Origin: Bacteroidales bacterium
GTDB lineage: Bacteria; Bacteroidota; Bacteroidia; Bacteroidales; UBA3663
Assembly: GCA_004557315.1 (NCBI GenBank)
Contig: SFEH01000107.1
Coordinates: 1-7,067, forward strand
DNA: 7,067 nt
Direction: 5' to 3'
A model generated the notes under the pieces. The model saw nothing but the letters and a program-made list of their open reading frames with translations. It searched no databases and was not told the DNA's origin. A program made the translations under genes and the position numbers. Positions 1 through 6,801 of this stretch are shown here, in pieces. Each line of letters begins with the position of its first letter. Position 1 is the stretch's first letter.

Positions 1-200
1 AGGTCTTCCATAAGGAAGTCGCCCTCGGGACAAGAAGGAGCAGTGAGAGTCATTCGGATCTTGACATGACCGCCCTCCTCGACATCTATTCCATAGATGA
101 GTCCGAGGTCATAAATATTCACTGGAATCTCTGGGTCATAGACGAGCTTGCACACATCTACCACTTGTTTCTGTATCTCTAAAACTTCGTTTTCTGTCAT
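1..200 (-). CDS. MIP18/DUF59 family protein (SufT/PaaD-like), 5' part only
   Basis: Reading the minus strand from the ATG at 200 down gives 66 complete codons without a stop, then the window ends, so the C-terminus is missing. Visible motifs are DPEIPVNIYDLGLIY (residues 22-36) and LTAPSCPEG (52-60). The second contains the conserved T-x-P-x-C-P element with Cys57. These are the hallmarks of the MIP18/DUF59 family, whose bacterial members (SufT and PaaD-type proteins) help mature or insert iron-sulfur clusters in the cytoplasm. Family members of this simple type are about 100 residues, so roughly one third is missing. The start is supported by the compact AT-rich leader and a promoter-like box just upstream; there is no Shine-Dalgarno sequence, as is usual in Bacteroidetes. 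It is divergent from argS. The exact family role (Suf-associated or other) cannot be decided because the neighbours beyond the left edge are not visible. Confidence 0.88.
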   Translation of the reverse strand, partial: MTENEVLEIQKQVVDVCKLVYDPEIPVNIYDLGLIYGIDVEEGGHVKIRMTLTAPSCPEGDFLMED

Positions 201-218
201 AATATAGAATATTTTTGC

Positions 219-249
219 GCAAATATGGCAAAAAAAATCTAAATACAAG
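219..249 (-). promoter_or_regulatory. candidate Bacteroidetes-type promoter for the DUF59 gene
   Basis: Read on the minus strand, CATATTTGC (227 to 219) matches the Bacteroidetes -7 element TAnnTTTG(C) with one mismatch at its first base. A CTTG (249 to 246) lies 18 bases upstream, close to the expected place of the -33 TTTG element. Transcription would start about 10 to 15 bases before the ATG at 200, giving a very short leader. This is pattern matching only. Confidence 0.45.
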
Positions 250-270
250 CCATTTTATCCGATTTTTTAT

Positions 271-282
271 TATCTTCGCACC
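271..282 (+). promoter_or_regulatory. candidate -7 promoter element for the argS operon
   Basis: TATCTTCGCACC differs by one base from the TATCTTTGCACC form commonly seen at the -7 position of Bacteroidetes housekeeping promoters. It sits 27 bases before the argS ATG, leaving a leader of roughly 20 to 25 bases that is A-rich (ataaacaaaagaattaa). I see no clear -33 TTTG at the right spacing; only a T-rich stretch around 253-268 is present. If real, it would drive the whole plus-strand gene series. Confidence 0.5.
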
Positions 283-309
283 AATATTTATAATAAACAA
301 AAGAATTAA

Positions 310-2136
310 ATGGAAATAGAACAGCAATTGGCGGCAAGCATCAAGGCCGCAGTGAAAGATCTTTATGGCATAGAACTTGCCGACAAGCAGGTTCAGATCT
401 CTCCTACTCGCAAGGAGTTTGAGGGTCACCTCACCGTGATGGTGTTCCCATTCATGAAGCAGTGTCAGAAATCCAACCCTGAGGAGCTGGGTCGTGAGAT
501 TGGCGAATGGCTCGTGGCAAATGATGCTCTCGTGGGCAAGTACAACGTCATCAAGGGTTTCCTCAACATGAGCATCAATGCTTCGTCGTGGGTAGATAAG
601 CTCAAGAAGATATATGACAACGAGAACTACGGCATCCAGCCTGTGACCGACCAGTCGCCTCTCGTGATGATCGAATATTCATCGCCTAACACCAACAAGC
701 CGCTTCACCTCGGACACCTTCGCAACATCCTCTTGGGATGGTCACTCTCACAGATCCTCGAGGCATGTGGCAACAAGGTGGTGAAGACCAACATCGTCAA
801 CGACCGTGGCATACATATCTGCAAGTCAATGTTGGCTTGGCAGAAATGGTTTGACGGAGCAACTCCGGAGAGCGCAGGCAAGAAGGGCGACCACCTGATC
901 GGCGACTGCTATGTGGCATTCGACAAGCACTTCAAGGCAGAGGTGAAGGAGATTCTCGCCAACGACCCAGAGGTCAATGCTATCGTGAAGGAAGACGACG
1001 AAAAGACAGCCGAGGCTCGCAAGGCAGCTGCCGAAGCCAAGTCGCCACTGATGCTGGAGGCTCGCGAGATGCTCCGCAAATGGGAAGCCGGAGATGCCGA
1101 AGTGCGTGCGCTCTGGTCAAAGATGAACGAATGGGTATATGCCGGATTCGACGAGACATACGCTCAGATGGGTGTGGGCTTCGACAAGATATATTACGAA
1201 TCAAATACATATCTTGAGGGCAAGGACATAGTGCTCGACGGACTGGAGAAAGGCCTCTTCTTCCGCAAGGACGATGGCTCTGTATGGGCAGACTTCACCG
1301 AACAGGGTCTCGACCAGAAGCTCCTGCTCCGCAAGGACGGCACATCGGTGTATATGACCCAGGACATCGGAACAGCCAAGCTCCGCTATCAGGACTACCC
1401 TATCGACAAGATGATCTACGTGGTGGGCAACGAGCAGAACTACCACTTCCAGGTTCTGTCGCTCCTCCTCGACCGCATCGGCTTCAAATGGGGCAAGGAT
1501 CTCGTGCATTTCTCATACGGCATGGTGGAACTGCCTAACGGACGCATGAAGAGCCGTGAAGGAACAGTGGTGGATGCTGATGACCTGATGGCTAGCATGA
1601 TCGACGATGCACGCCAGGCAAGCAGCGAACGACTGGCCGACATGCCTGAGGCAGAGAAAGAGGATGTGTATCGCATCATCGGACTCGGTGCATTGAAGTA
1701 CTTCCTGCTCAAGGTCAACCCTGTGAACAACATGGTGTTCAATCCAGAGGAGTCGATCGACTTCAACGGCAACACAGGTCCTTTCATCCAATACACCTAC
1801 GCACGCATCCAGTCGCTCATCCGCAAGAGCGGTCTTGAGAGCTTCAGCATCGACAACGACGTAGAGATATCAGAGAAGGAACAGACCATCATCCAGAAAC
1901 TCGTTGACTTCGAGAGTGTGGTGCTCCGTGCCGGAAAGGAGTTCTCGCCTGCACAGATTGCCAACTACACCTACGATCTCGTGAAGGAATACAACCAGTT
2001 CTATCACGATTGCCAAATTCTCAAGGAGGAAGACGAGAAGAAGCGCAACTTCCGCCTTGCTCTCTCGGCTTGCGTGGCTCGCGTGGTGAAGACCGCCATG
2101 CGTCTGCTCGGCATCGAGGTTCCAAACAGAATGTAA
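310..2136 (+). CDS. argS: arginyl-tRNA synthetase
   Basis: This 608-residue class I aminoacyl-tRNA synthetase charges tRNA-Arg with arginine in the cytoplasm, using ATP. The N-terminal additional domain (about residues 1-100) is followed by the Rossmann catalytic domain, which has the HIGH-type signature as SPNTNKPLHLGHLRN (125-139; HLGH at 133-136). Further catalytic landmarks are NDRGIHICKS (164-173), YMTQDIGTAK (348-357) and YVVGNEQNYHFQ (370-381). The KMSKS position is the degenerate MKSREG (413-418). The C-terminal DALR-type anticodon-binding helical domain runs from about 490 to the end and finishes in the typical ...PNRM. Length is normal for the family. Residues about 222-262 form a Lys/Glu/Ala-rich helical insertion in the catalytic domain, charged and probably coiled. 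The ATG at 310 gives a complete N-terminal domain, with no closer in-frame start before Met44. It is the first gene of the plus-strand series, and parE begins 41 bases downstream. Confidence 0.97.
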   Translation: MEIEQQLAASIKAAVKDLYGIELADKQVQISPTRKEFEGHLTVMVFPFMKQCQKSNPEELGREIGEWLVANDALVGKYNVIKGFLNMSINASSWVDKLKKIYDNENYGIQPVTDQSPLVMIEYSSPNTNKPLHLGHLRNILLGWSLSQILEACGNKVVKTNIVNDRGIHICKSMLAWQKWFDGATPESAGKKGDHLIGDCYVAFDKHFKAEVKEILANDPEVNAIVKEDDEKTAEARKAAAEAKSPLMLEAREMLRKWEAGDAEVRALWSKMNEWVYAGFDETYAQMGVGFDKIYYESNTYLEGKDIVLDGLEKGLFFRKDDGSVWADFTEQGLDQKLLLRKDGTSVYMTQDIGTAKLRYQDYPIDKMIYVVGNEQNYHFQVLSLLLDRIGFKWGKDLVHFSYGMVELPNGRMKSREGTVVDADDLMASMIDDARQASSERLADMPEAEKEDVYRIIGLGALKYFLLKVNPVNNMVFNPEESIDFNGNTGPFIQYTYARIQSLIRKSGLESFSIDNDVEISEKEQTIIQKLVDFESVVLRAGKEFSPAQIANYTYDLVKEYNQFYHDCQILKEEDEKKRNFRLALSACVARVVKTAMRLLGIEVPNRM

Positions 2137-2151
2137 GATCTAATAAACACA

Positions 2152-2168
2152 TTGGCAAGCGATGCCAA
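2152..2168 (+). promoter_or_regulatory. small inverted repeat (hairpin) in the argS-parE gap
   Basis: TTGGCA and TGCCAA form a perfect 6-base-pair stem around a 5-base loop (AGCGA), ending 9 bases before the parE ATG. No T-run follows, so it is not a rho-independent terminator. In the transcript it would sit over the region normally kept unstructured before a Bacteroidetes start codon and might affect parE translation or mRNA processing. The stem is short and could be chance. Confidence 0.3.
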
Positions 2169-2177
2169 GATGACTTA

Positions 2178-4070
2178 ATGGCTGACAACAAACAACATAA
2201 TACTATAGAAGAACAGATGGCCGCTGCCGAATATGGCAGCGATGCCATCAAGCATCTTGAATGGACAGAGCACATCCGTCTGCGCCCCGGTATGTATATC
2301 GGCAAGCAAGGCGATGGCTCGCATTCCGATGATGGTATCTACATCCTGCTCAAGGAGGTGATCGACAACAGTATCGACGAATATGCCATGGGCTTCGGCA
2401 AGCGCATCGACGTGAAGGTGGCTGACGATGGCATGGTGAGCGTACGCGACTTTGGCCGTGGCATACCTCTCGACAAGCTCGATGCCTGCGTATCTGAAAT
2501 CAATACCGGAGGAAAATACGACAACTCGGTGTTCAAGAAGTCGGTGGGTCTCAATGGCGTGGGTCTTAAGGCTGTCAATGCACTATCGACCCATTTTTTC
2601 GTGCGCTCGGTGCGCAACGGCGAGATGAAGGAGATAACCTATGAGGCAGCAAAGAAGGTGAGTGAACGTCCTGTGGAGGCAAGTGATGAGATGAACGGTA
2701 CCTATGTAGAGTTCAAGCCCGACAACACCATATTCGAGGGATATAAGTTCCGTATGGAGTATGTTGAGACACTGCTACGCAACTACAGCTATCTCAACAC
2801 CGGCCTTGCCCTATACCTCAACGGCAAGCGATTCATCTCGAAGAATGGTCTTGCCGACCTGCTTGACGAACGCATGGACTCGACCCCACTCTACCCCGTG
2901 ATACATCTCATGGGCGACGACATCGAGGTAGTGATCACCCACGGCAACTCGTATGGCGAAGAGTATTATTCGTTTGTCAATGGACAATACACCAGCCTCG
3001 GAGGAACACACCTTGCCGCATTCAAGGAATCGTCGGCACGAGTGATCAAGGATTTCTTCTCGAACAAGAATTTTGAGTTCAGCGACATACGCAACGGTAT
3101 GTGTGCTGCCATAGCCATTAAGGTACAGGAGCCCGTATTCGAGGCTCAGACAAAGACCAAGCTCGGTTCAACCCGCATGTCGCCCGACCCTAACGACATC
3201 TCGGTTCAGAAATTCGTGGGCGACTTCCTGAAACGCGAACTCGACAACTACCTGCATCGCGAGCCTGCCACAGCCGAGGCCATGCTCCAGAAGATACAGA
3301 GCAGCGAGAAGGAGCGCAAGGAGCTGGCAGGACTGTCGAAACAGGCCAAGGAACGTGCGAAAAAGGTGAACATGCACAACCGCAAGCTGCGCGACTGCCA
3401 CATACACTACAACGACACCAAGGGCAACCGACAAGACGAGTCGTGCATCTTCATCACAGAGGGTGACTCTGCTTCAGGTTCGATCACCAAGAGCCGCGAC
3501 GTAGAGACACAGGCTGTATTCTCGCTGCGAGGCAAACCGCTAAACTGCTTCGGCATGACCAAGAAGGTGTGCTACGAGAACGAGGAGTTCAACCTGCTTC
3601 AGGCAGCACTCAACATCGAAGACGGACTCGACGGATTGCGCTACAATAAGGTAATCATCGCAACCGATGCCGATGTCGATGGCATGCACATACGTCTGCT
3701 GATGATGACTTACTTCCTGCAGTTCTTCCCCGAACTGGTCAGGACAGGACACGTCTATATCCTGCAGACACCTCTCTTCCGCGTGCGCAACAAGAAGAAC
3801 ACGTTCTATTGCTACAGCGACGAAGAGCGAGTTGACGCCATCGGCAAGTGCGGAGCTAACCCCGAAATCACACGATTCAAAGGTCTCGGAGAGATCTCAC
3901 CCGATGAGTTCAAGGCATTCATCGGCGCGGGCATGCGCCTCGACACCGTGCGCCTCCGCAAGGAAGATACGGTGAAGGAAATGCTCGAATACTACATGGG
4001 CAAGAACACCATGGAGCGACAGGAGTTTATCATCAACAATCTCGTGATTGAAGAAGATAAAGTGGAATAA
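2178..4070 (+). CDS. parE: DNA topoisomerase IV subunit B (ParE-type ATPase/TOPRIM subunit)
   Basis: This 630-residue type IIA topoisomerase B subunit should pair with ParC to decatenate and relax DNA, using ATP. The GHKL ATPase domain shows RPGMYIG (36-42), EVIDNSIDE (60-68, with catalytic Glu60 and Mg-binding Asn64), DFGRGIP (91-97) and the ATP-lid motif GLNGVGLKAVNALS (124-137). The transducer carries QTKTKLG (324-330) with its conserved Lys. The TOPRIM domain has EGDSASGS (428-435) and the metal-binding TDADVDG (496-502, Asp497/Asp499/Asp501). TRFKGLGE (565-572) closes the core. The length and the EVIDNS and DDGIYILLKE segments favour ParE over GyrB; a GyrB paralogue would have to be excluded by comparison. 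The ATG at 2178 is chosen because an upstream in-frame ATG (2010) would overlap argS by 127 bases and add 56 residues unlike the family. Met14 (2217) is a less likely alternative. The gene is co-directional with argS and coaD. Confidence 0.9.
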   Translation: MADNKQHNTIEEQMAAAEYGSDAIKHLEWTEHIRLRPGMYIGKQGDGSHSDDGIYILLKEVIDNSIDEYAMGFGKRIDVKVADDGMVSVRDFGRGIPLDKLDACVSEINTGGKYDNSVFKKSVGLNGVGLKAVNALSTHFFVRSVRNGEMKEITYEAAKKVSERPVEASDEMNGTYVEFKPDNTIFEGYKFRMEYVETLLRNYSYLNTGLALYLNGKRFISKNGLADLLDERMDSTPLYPVIHLMGDDIEVVITHGNSYGEEYYSFVNGQYTSLGGTHLAAFKESSARVIKDFFSNKNFEFSDIRNGMCAAIAIKVQEPVFEAQTKTKLGSTRMSPDPNDISVQKFVGDFLKRELDNYLHREPATAEAMLQKIQSSEKERKELAGLSKQAKERAKKVNMHNRKLRDCHIHYNDTKGNRQDESCIFITEGDSASGSITKSRDVETQAVFSLRGKPLNCFGMTKKVCYENEEFNLLQAALNIEDGLDGLRYNKVIIATDADVDGMHIRLLMMTYFLQFFPELVRTGHVYILQTPLFRVRNKKNTFYCYSDEERVDAIGKCGANPEITRFKGLGEISPDEFKAFIGAGMRLDTVRLRKEDTVKEMLEYYMGKNTMERQEFIINNLVIEEDKVE

Positions 4071-4092
4071 TTGGACAATCTGAAAACTGACA

Positions 4093-4563
4093 ATGAAACT
4101 GATATTTCCGGGATCGTTTGATCCTTTTACCAAAGGTCACGAAAGTGTGGCTCGCCGTGCACTCGAGTTCTGCGACGAGATGGTGATAGCAGTGGGCTAC
4201 AACGGACAGAAGAAGAACACGGGGCTGTTTTCGGTCGAGGACAGAGTGAAGATGATCTCGGAGTTCTACCACGATGAGCCTCGCATCAAGGTGATTGCCT
4301 ATTCGACCCTCACCACCGATGTCGCAAAGAAGATGGGATGCACACATATCCTACGAGGCGTGCGTACGGTAATCGACTTCGAATACGAGCGACAGCTTGC
4401 CGACGTCAACCGTCACCTCACGGGCATCGAGACCATACTGCTCTTCAACGAACCAGCCATGGCTCATATCACATCGACAACCGTTCGCGAACTCCTCATC
4501 TTCGGCAAGGACGTCAAGGACTTCCTGCCCGACGGCTTTCCCGAACTAAAACTGAAAACATGA
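4093..4563 (+). CDS. coaD: phosphopantetheine adenylyltransferase
   Basis: This 156-residue cytoplasmic enzyme transfers AMP from ATP to 4'-phosphopantetheine, giving dephospho-CoA, the penultimate step of coenzyme A synthesis. It is a nucleotidyltransferase of the HxGH superfamily. PGSFDPFTKGH (6-16) supplies the nucleotide-binding loop with His16 in the T-x-G-H position. ILRGVRTVIDFEYE (86-99) contains the conserved Arg88 and Arg91, and ITSTTVRE (126-133) is the second nucleotide-binding motif (ISSS in E. coli). The closing FLPDGF (144-149) corresponds to the FLP element seen near the C-terminus of the E. coli enzyme. Length is standard and no key residue is missing. The gene starts 22 bases after parE without a Shine-Dalgarno sequence. 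Its stop codon overlaps the next start (ATGA at 4560-4563), so expression of the following protease is probably translationally coupled to it. Confidence 0.96.
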   Translation: MKLIFPGSFDPFTKGHESVARRALEFCDEMVIAVGYNGQKKNTGLFSVEDRVKMISEFYHDEPRIKVIAYSTLTTDVAKKMGCTHILRGVRTVIDFEYERQLADVNRHLTGIETILLFNEPAMAHITSTTVRELLIFGKDVKDFLPDGFPELKLKT

Positions 4564-6152
4564 AATTTCGAATCATAACATTCTTGCTCTGTCTGGCAAC
4601 AGTACTTGGCGTTAAGGCGCAGGAGCTGCGCAAGTCGGTACAGCAGATGCAGCAGGTGCTGACTGCCATACAATATTTATATGTGGATACTGCGAATGTC
4701 GAGAAACTCTCGGAGGCAGGAATACGTGCCATACTGAAGGAGCTCGACCCACATTCGACATACGCTGATGCTGCGGAAGTCAAAGCCATGAGCGAGAACC
4801 TCGGTGGCAACTTCCAGGGCATAGGCATACGCTACTCGATAGAGACAGACACCGTCTATGTGATAAGCACCGTAGTGGGCGGTCCATCGGAGAAGGTGGG
4901 CATCGTTGCCGGTGACCGCGTGATTACGGTCAACGACACAGTGATTGCAGGAAAGAAACTCACCACAACCGACATACAGCGCTACCTGCGTGGGCCAAAG
5001 GGAACGGAAGTGAAGCTTGGTGTGATGCGCGATGGCGAGAAGAAGCTTATTACATTTAATATAATACGCGATGACATACCCGTCTATTCGGTCGATGCTG
5101 CATATATGGCTACTCCAACTATCGGCTACATCAAGGTTTCGCGTTTTGCTGCCACCACACCCGAAGAGATTGCCGATGCACTCGACAAGCTTACGGCTCA
5201 AGGACTCAAGGACCTGATCATCGACCTGCAAGACAATGGAGGCGGCTATCTGCAAAGTGCCGTCGAAATGGCGAATTTCTTCATTCCTGCCGATAAGATG
5301 ATAGTCTATACCAAGGGAAGGAACGAAGGGGCAAGGGAGTACAAGACCTCGGAATGCAAGAAATTCCCTGGCAAGCTCATCGTGCTGATTGACGAAGAAT
5401 CGGCTTCGGCAAGCGAGATCTTTGCTGGAGCCATACAGGATCTGGACAGAGGCATCATCGTGGGCCGTCGTTCGTTCGGCAAGGGGCTCGTACAGCGTCC
5501 ACTCGAACTGGCTGGCGGTGGCATGGTAAAATTGACCGTGGCACATTACTACACACCTTCGGGACGATGCATCCAGAAGCCATATACCAAGGGCGACAAC
5601 GAGGCATATCGCAAGGAACTGCTTGACCGATACATGCACGGTGAGTATCTTTCAGCCGACAGCATACATTTCGCCGACTCGCTTAAGTATCATACTGAGA
5701 ACGGACGCACTGTCTATGGCGGAGGCGGCATCATGCCTGATGTCTTCGTGCCACTCGACACAACAAAGCTCTCGCCCAACCATCGCATCCTCATTGCCCG
5801 AGGCATTGTCAACAAGTTCATACTCGAATACTTCAGGGACAACCAGAAAAGATTGAAAAGCAAATACAAGACATTCGAGGCTTACGACAAGAACTTTGAG
5901 ATATCGGACAAGATCATCGACCAGCTGTGCGACCGTGCAAGGAAAGACAGCGTTGAACTCGATTCGACGGATGTGCTCTACAACAATAGTCTGCTCAAGA
6001 TGCAGGTCAAGGCAAACATAGCTGCCGACCTGTTTGAGACTGGCACATTCTCGCAGATCATGAACCGCAACAACAAGATATATGCAGCAGGAATGGACAT
6101 CATCTCGAACGAAGACAAGTACCGACGCTTCCTGCAAAAGACTGAACAATAA
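4560..6152 (+). CDS. exported S41 family C-terminal processing protease (CtpA/Prc type)
   Basis: This 530-residue serine protease has an N-terminal signal peptide (Lys2/Arg4, hydrophobic 5-17, likely cleavage after VKA at 18-20), placing it in the periplasm. The LDPHS motif (62-66) is typical of the family. A PDZ domain follows (about 85-165), including GIGI (87-90) and AGDRVITVND (117-126). The catalytic core has LQDNGGGYL (223-231), the nucleophile motif SASASE (281-286) and FGKGLVQ (306-312). By spacing to the E. coli Prc triad, Ser283 is the nucleophile, Lys308 the general base, and Gln312 matches the conserved Gln. YYTPSGRCIQ (330-339) and GGGIMPD (388-394) are also typical. Residues about 400-530 form a charged helical tail beyond the protease core. 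The ATG at 4560 overlaps the coaD stop and opens directly with the signal peptide; a start further upstream would bury it behind 74 residues read out of frame through coaD. Substrates are unknown. Cys11 lies inside the hydrophobic stretch and is not a lipobox. Confidence 0.94.
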   Translation: MKFRIITFLLCLATVLGVKAQELRKSVQQMQQVLTAIQYLYVDTANVEKLSEAGIRAILKELDPHSTYADAAEVKAMSENLGGNFQGIGIRYSIETDTVYVISTVVGGPSEKVGIVAGDRVITVNDTVIAGKKLTTTDIQRYLRGPKGTEVKLGVMRDGEKKLITFNIIRDDIPVYSVDAAYMATPTIGYIKVSRFAATTPEEIADALDKLTAQGLKDLIIDLQDNGGGYLQSAVEMANFFIPADKMIVYTKGRNEGAREYKTSECKKFPGKLIVLIDEESASASEIFAGAIQDLDRGIIVGRRSFGKGLVQRPLELAGGGMVKLTVAHYYTPSGRCIQKPYTKGDNEAYRKELLDRYMHGEYLSADSIHFADSLKYHTENGRTVYGGGGIMPDVFVPLDTTKLSPNHRILIARGIVNKFILEYFRDNQKRLKSKYKTFEAYDKNFEISDKIIDQLCDRARKDSVELDSTDVLYNNSLLKMQVKANIAADLFETGTFSQIMNRNNKIYAAGMDIISNEDKYRRFLQKTEQ

Positions 6153-6163
6153 TAAAATATACT

Positions 6164-6772
6164 ATGCTCGATTTTCTACAACTCAACATGCTCGACTTCA
6201 AGGAGCTTGCCAGCGCCTTCATCGTGCTGTTTGCGATGATTGACGTGACGGGTCTGTGCCCTATTGCTATAGACATCCAGCAGAAGTCGGGACCAATCAA
6301 CGCCGAGAAAGCAGCAATTTATTCATTGGCTATTCTCTCACTCTTCCTCTTTGTCGGCAATATGGTACTCGAACTCTTCGGTGTAGATATCCATTCGTTT
6401 GCAATAGCCGGCGCCATCATCATCTTCATCATCGGCTTTGAGATGACAGCAGGAGTCGAAATCATCAAATACAGCGATGGTCCGAAGGGTAGTTCAACGC
6501 TCGTGCCAATTGTCTTCCCTCTCATTGCTGGTGCTGGTACGTTCACTGCACTGCTCTCTCTCCGTGCAGAGTTTCATATCATCAACATCATAGCCGCACT
6601 CATCCTAAATATCGCAGTGGTATATGTAGTGCTGAAAAATGTTCATCTGCTCGAGAAGATACTCGGAGCAGGCGGCATTTATATACTGAAGAAGTTCTTC
6701 GGCATCATCCTCCTTGCGATATCTGTCAAGTTGTTTACGAGCAACCTGAGTGCATTGCTTGAACTATTCTAA
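6164..6772 (+). CDS. MarC family integral membrane protein
   Basis: A 202-residue, strongly hydrophobic protein with about six membrane segments (roughly 16-36, 52-72, 76-97, 111-131, 138-158 and 176-194). It matches the MarC (UPF0056) family in the first helix and loop (LFAMIDVTGLCP, 22-33), in FGVDIHSFAIAGAIIIF (72-88), in GFEM (91-94) and in VPIVFPLIAGAGT (114-126). Two proline positions I recall as usual in the family (D-P-x-G in the first loop, and I-A-G-P-G) are Val and Ala here. The transport substrate is not established; the early link of E. coli MarC to antibiotic resistance did not hold up, so no drug-efflux role should be read into the name. It begins 11 bases after the protease stop. 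The start is ambiguous: MLDF is encoded twice, at 6164 and 6188. The first is taken because it is closest to the upstream stop; the second would give 194 residues and still keep all membrane segments. Confidence 0.88.
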   Translation: MLDFLQLNMLDFKELASAFIVLFAMIDVTGLCPIAIDIQQKSGPINAEKAAIYSLAILSLFLFVGNMVLELFGVDIHSFAIAGAIIIFIIGFEMTAGVEIIKYSDGPKGSSTLVPIVFPLIAGAGTFTALLSLRAEFHIINIIAALILNIAVVYVVLKNVHLLEKILGAGGIYILKKFFGIILLAISVKLFTSNLSALLELF

Positions 6773-6780
6773 TACGTTTG
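6773..6780 (+). promoter_or_regulatory. candidate internal promoter -7 box before the 71-aa gene
   Basis: TACGTTTG, directly after the MarC stop codon, is an exact match to the Bacteroidetes -7 consensus TAnnTTTG. It is followed by a very AT-rich leader (6781-6801) and the ATG at 6802, so transcription could start about 15 bases before that ATG. No clear -33 TTTG is found 19-21 bases upstream, where the sequence is still MarC coding. An eight-base degenerate match can occur by chance. Confidence 0.35.
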
Positions 6781-6801
6781 ATAATATAATATTCTAATTC
6801 C

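Noticed and set aside
136..429. A 97-codon minus-strand frame spanning the divergent spacer.
   Set aside because: It overlaps the start of the DUF59 gene and of argS in another frame, crosses the promoter region, and has a low-complexity translation from AT-rich DNA.
2010..2177. Upstream extension of parE to an ATG at 2010.
   Set aside because: It would overlap argS by 127 bases, and the added 56 residues do not resemble any topoisomerase N-terminus.
3459..3482. EGDSASGS instead of EGDSAGGS in the TOPRIM motif of ParE as a possible active-site defect.
   Set aside because: The catalytic Glu, the Asp of the motif and the DxDxD residues are intact, and this form is one I recall as normal in Bacteroidetes ParE.
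4587..4595. A possible lipoprotein cysteine (Cys11) in the protease signal peptide.
   Set aside because: The preceding residues do not form a lipobox and the cysteine is too close to the N-terminus; cleavage after VKA at 18-20 fits better.
4677..5639. A 320-codon open frame on the minus strand, antisense to the S41 protease.
   Set aside because: It lies wholly inside a protease gene with intact catalytic motifs. The translation shows no recognisable domain and looks like a reading-frame shadow of biased codon use.
5652..6149. A 165-codon minus-strand open frame opposite the protease tail.
   Set aside because: Same reasoning: fully antisense to a coherent gene, no motif, no leader or promoter.
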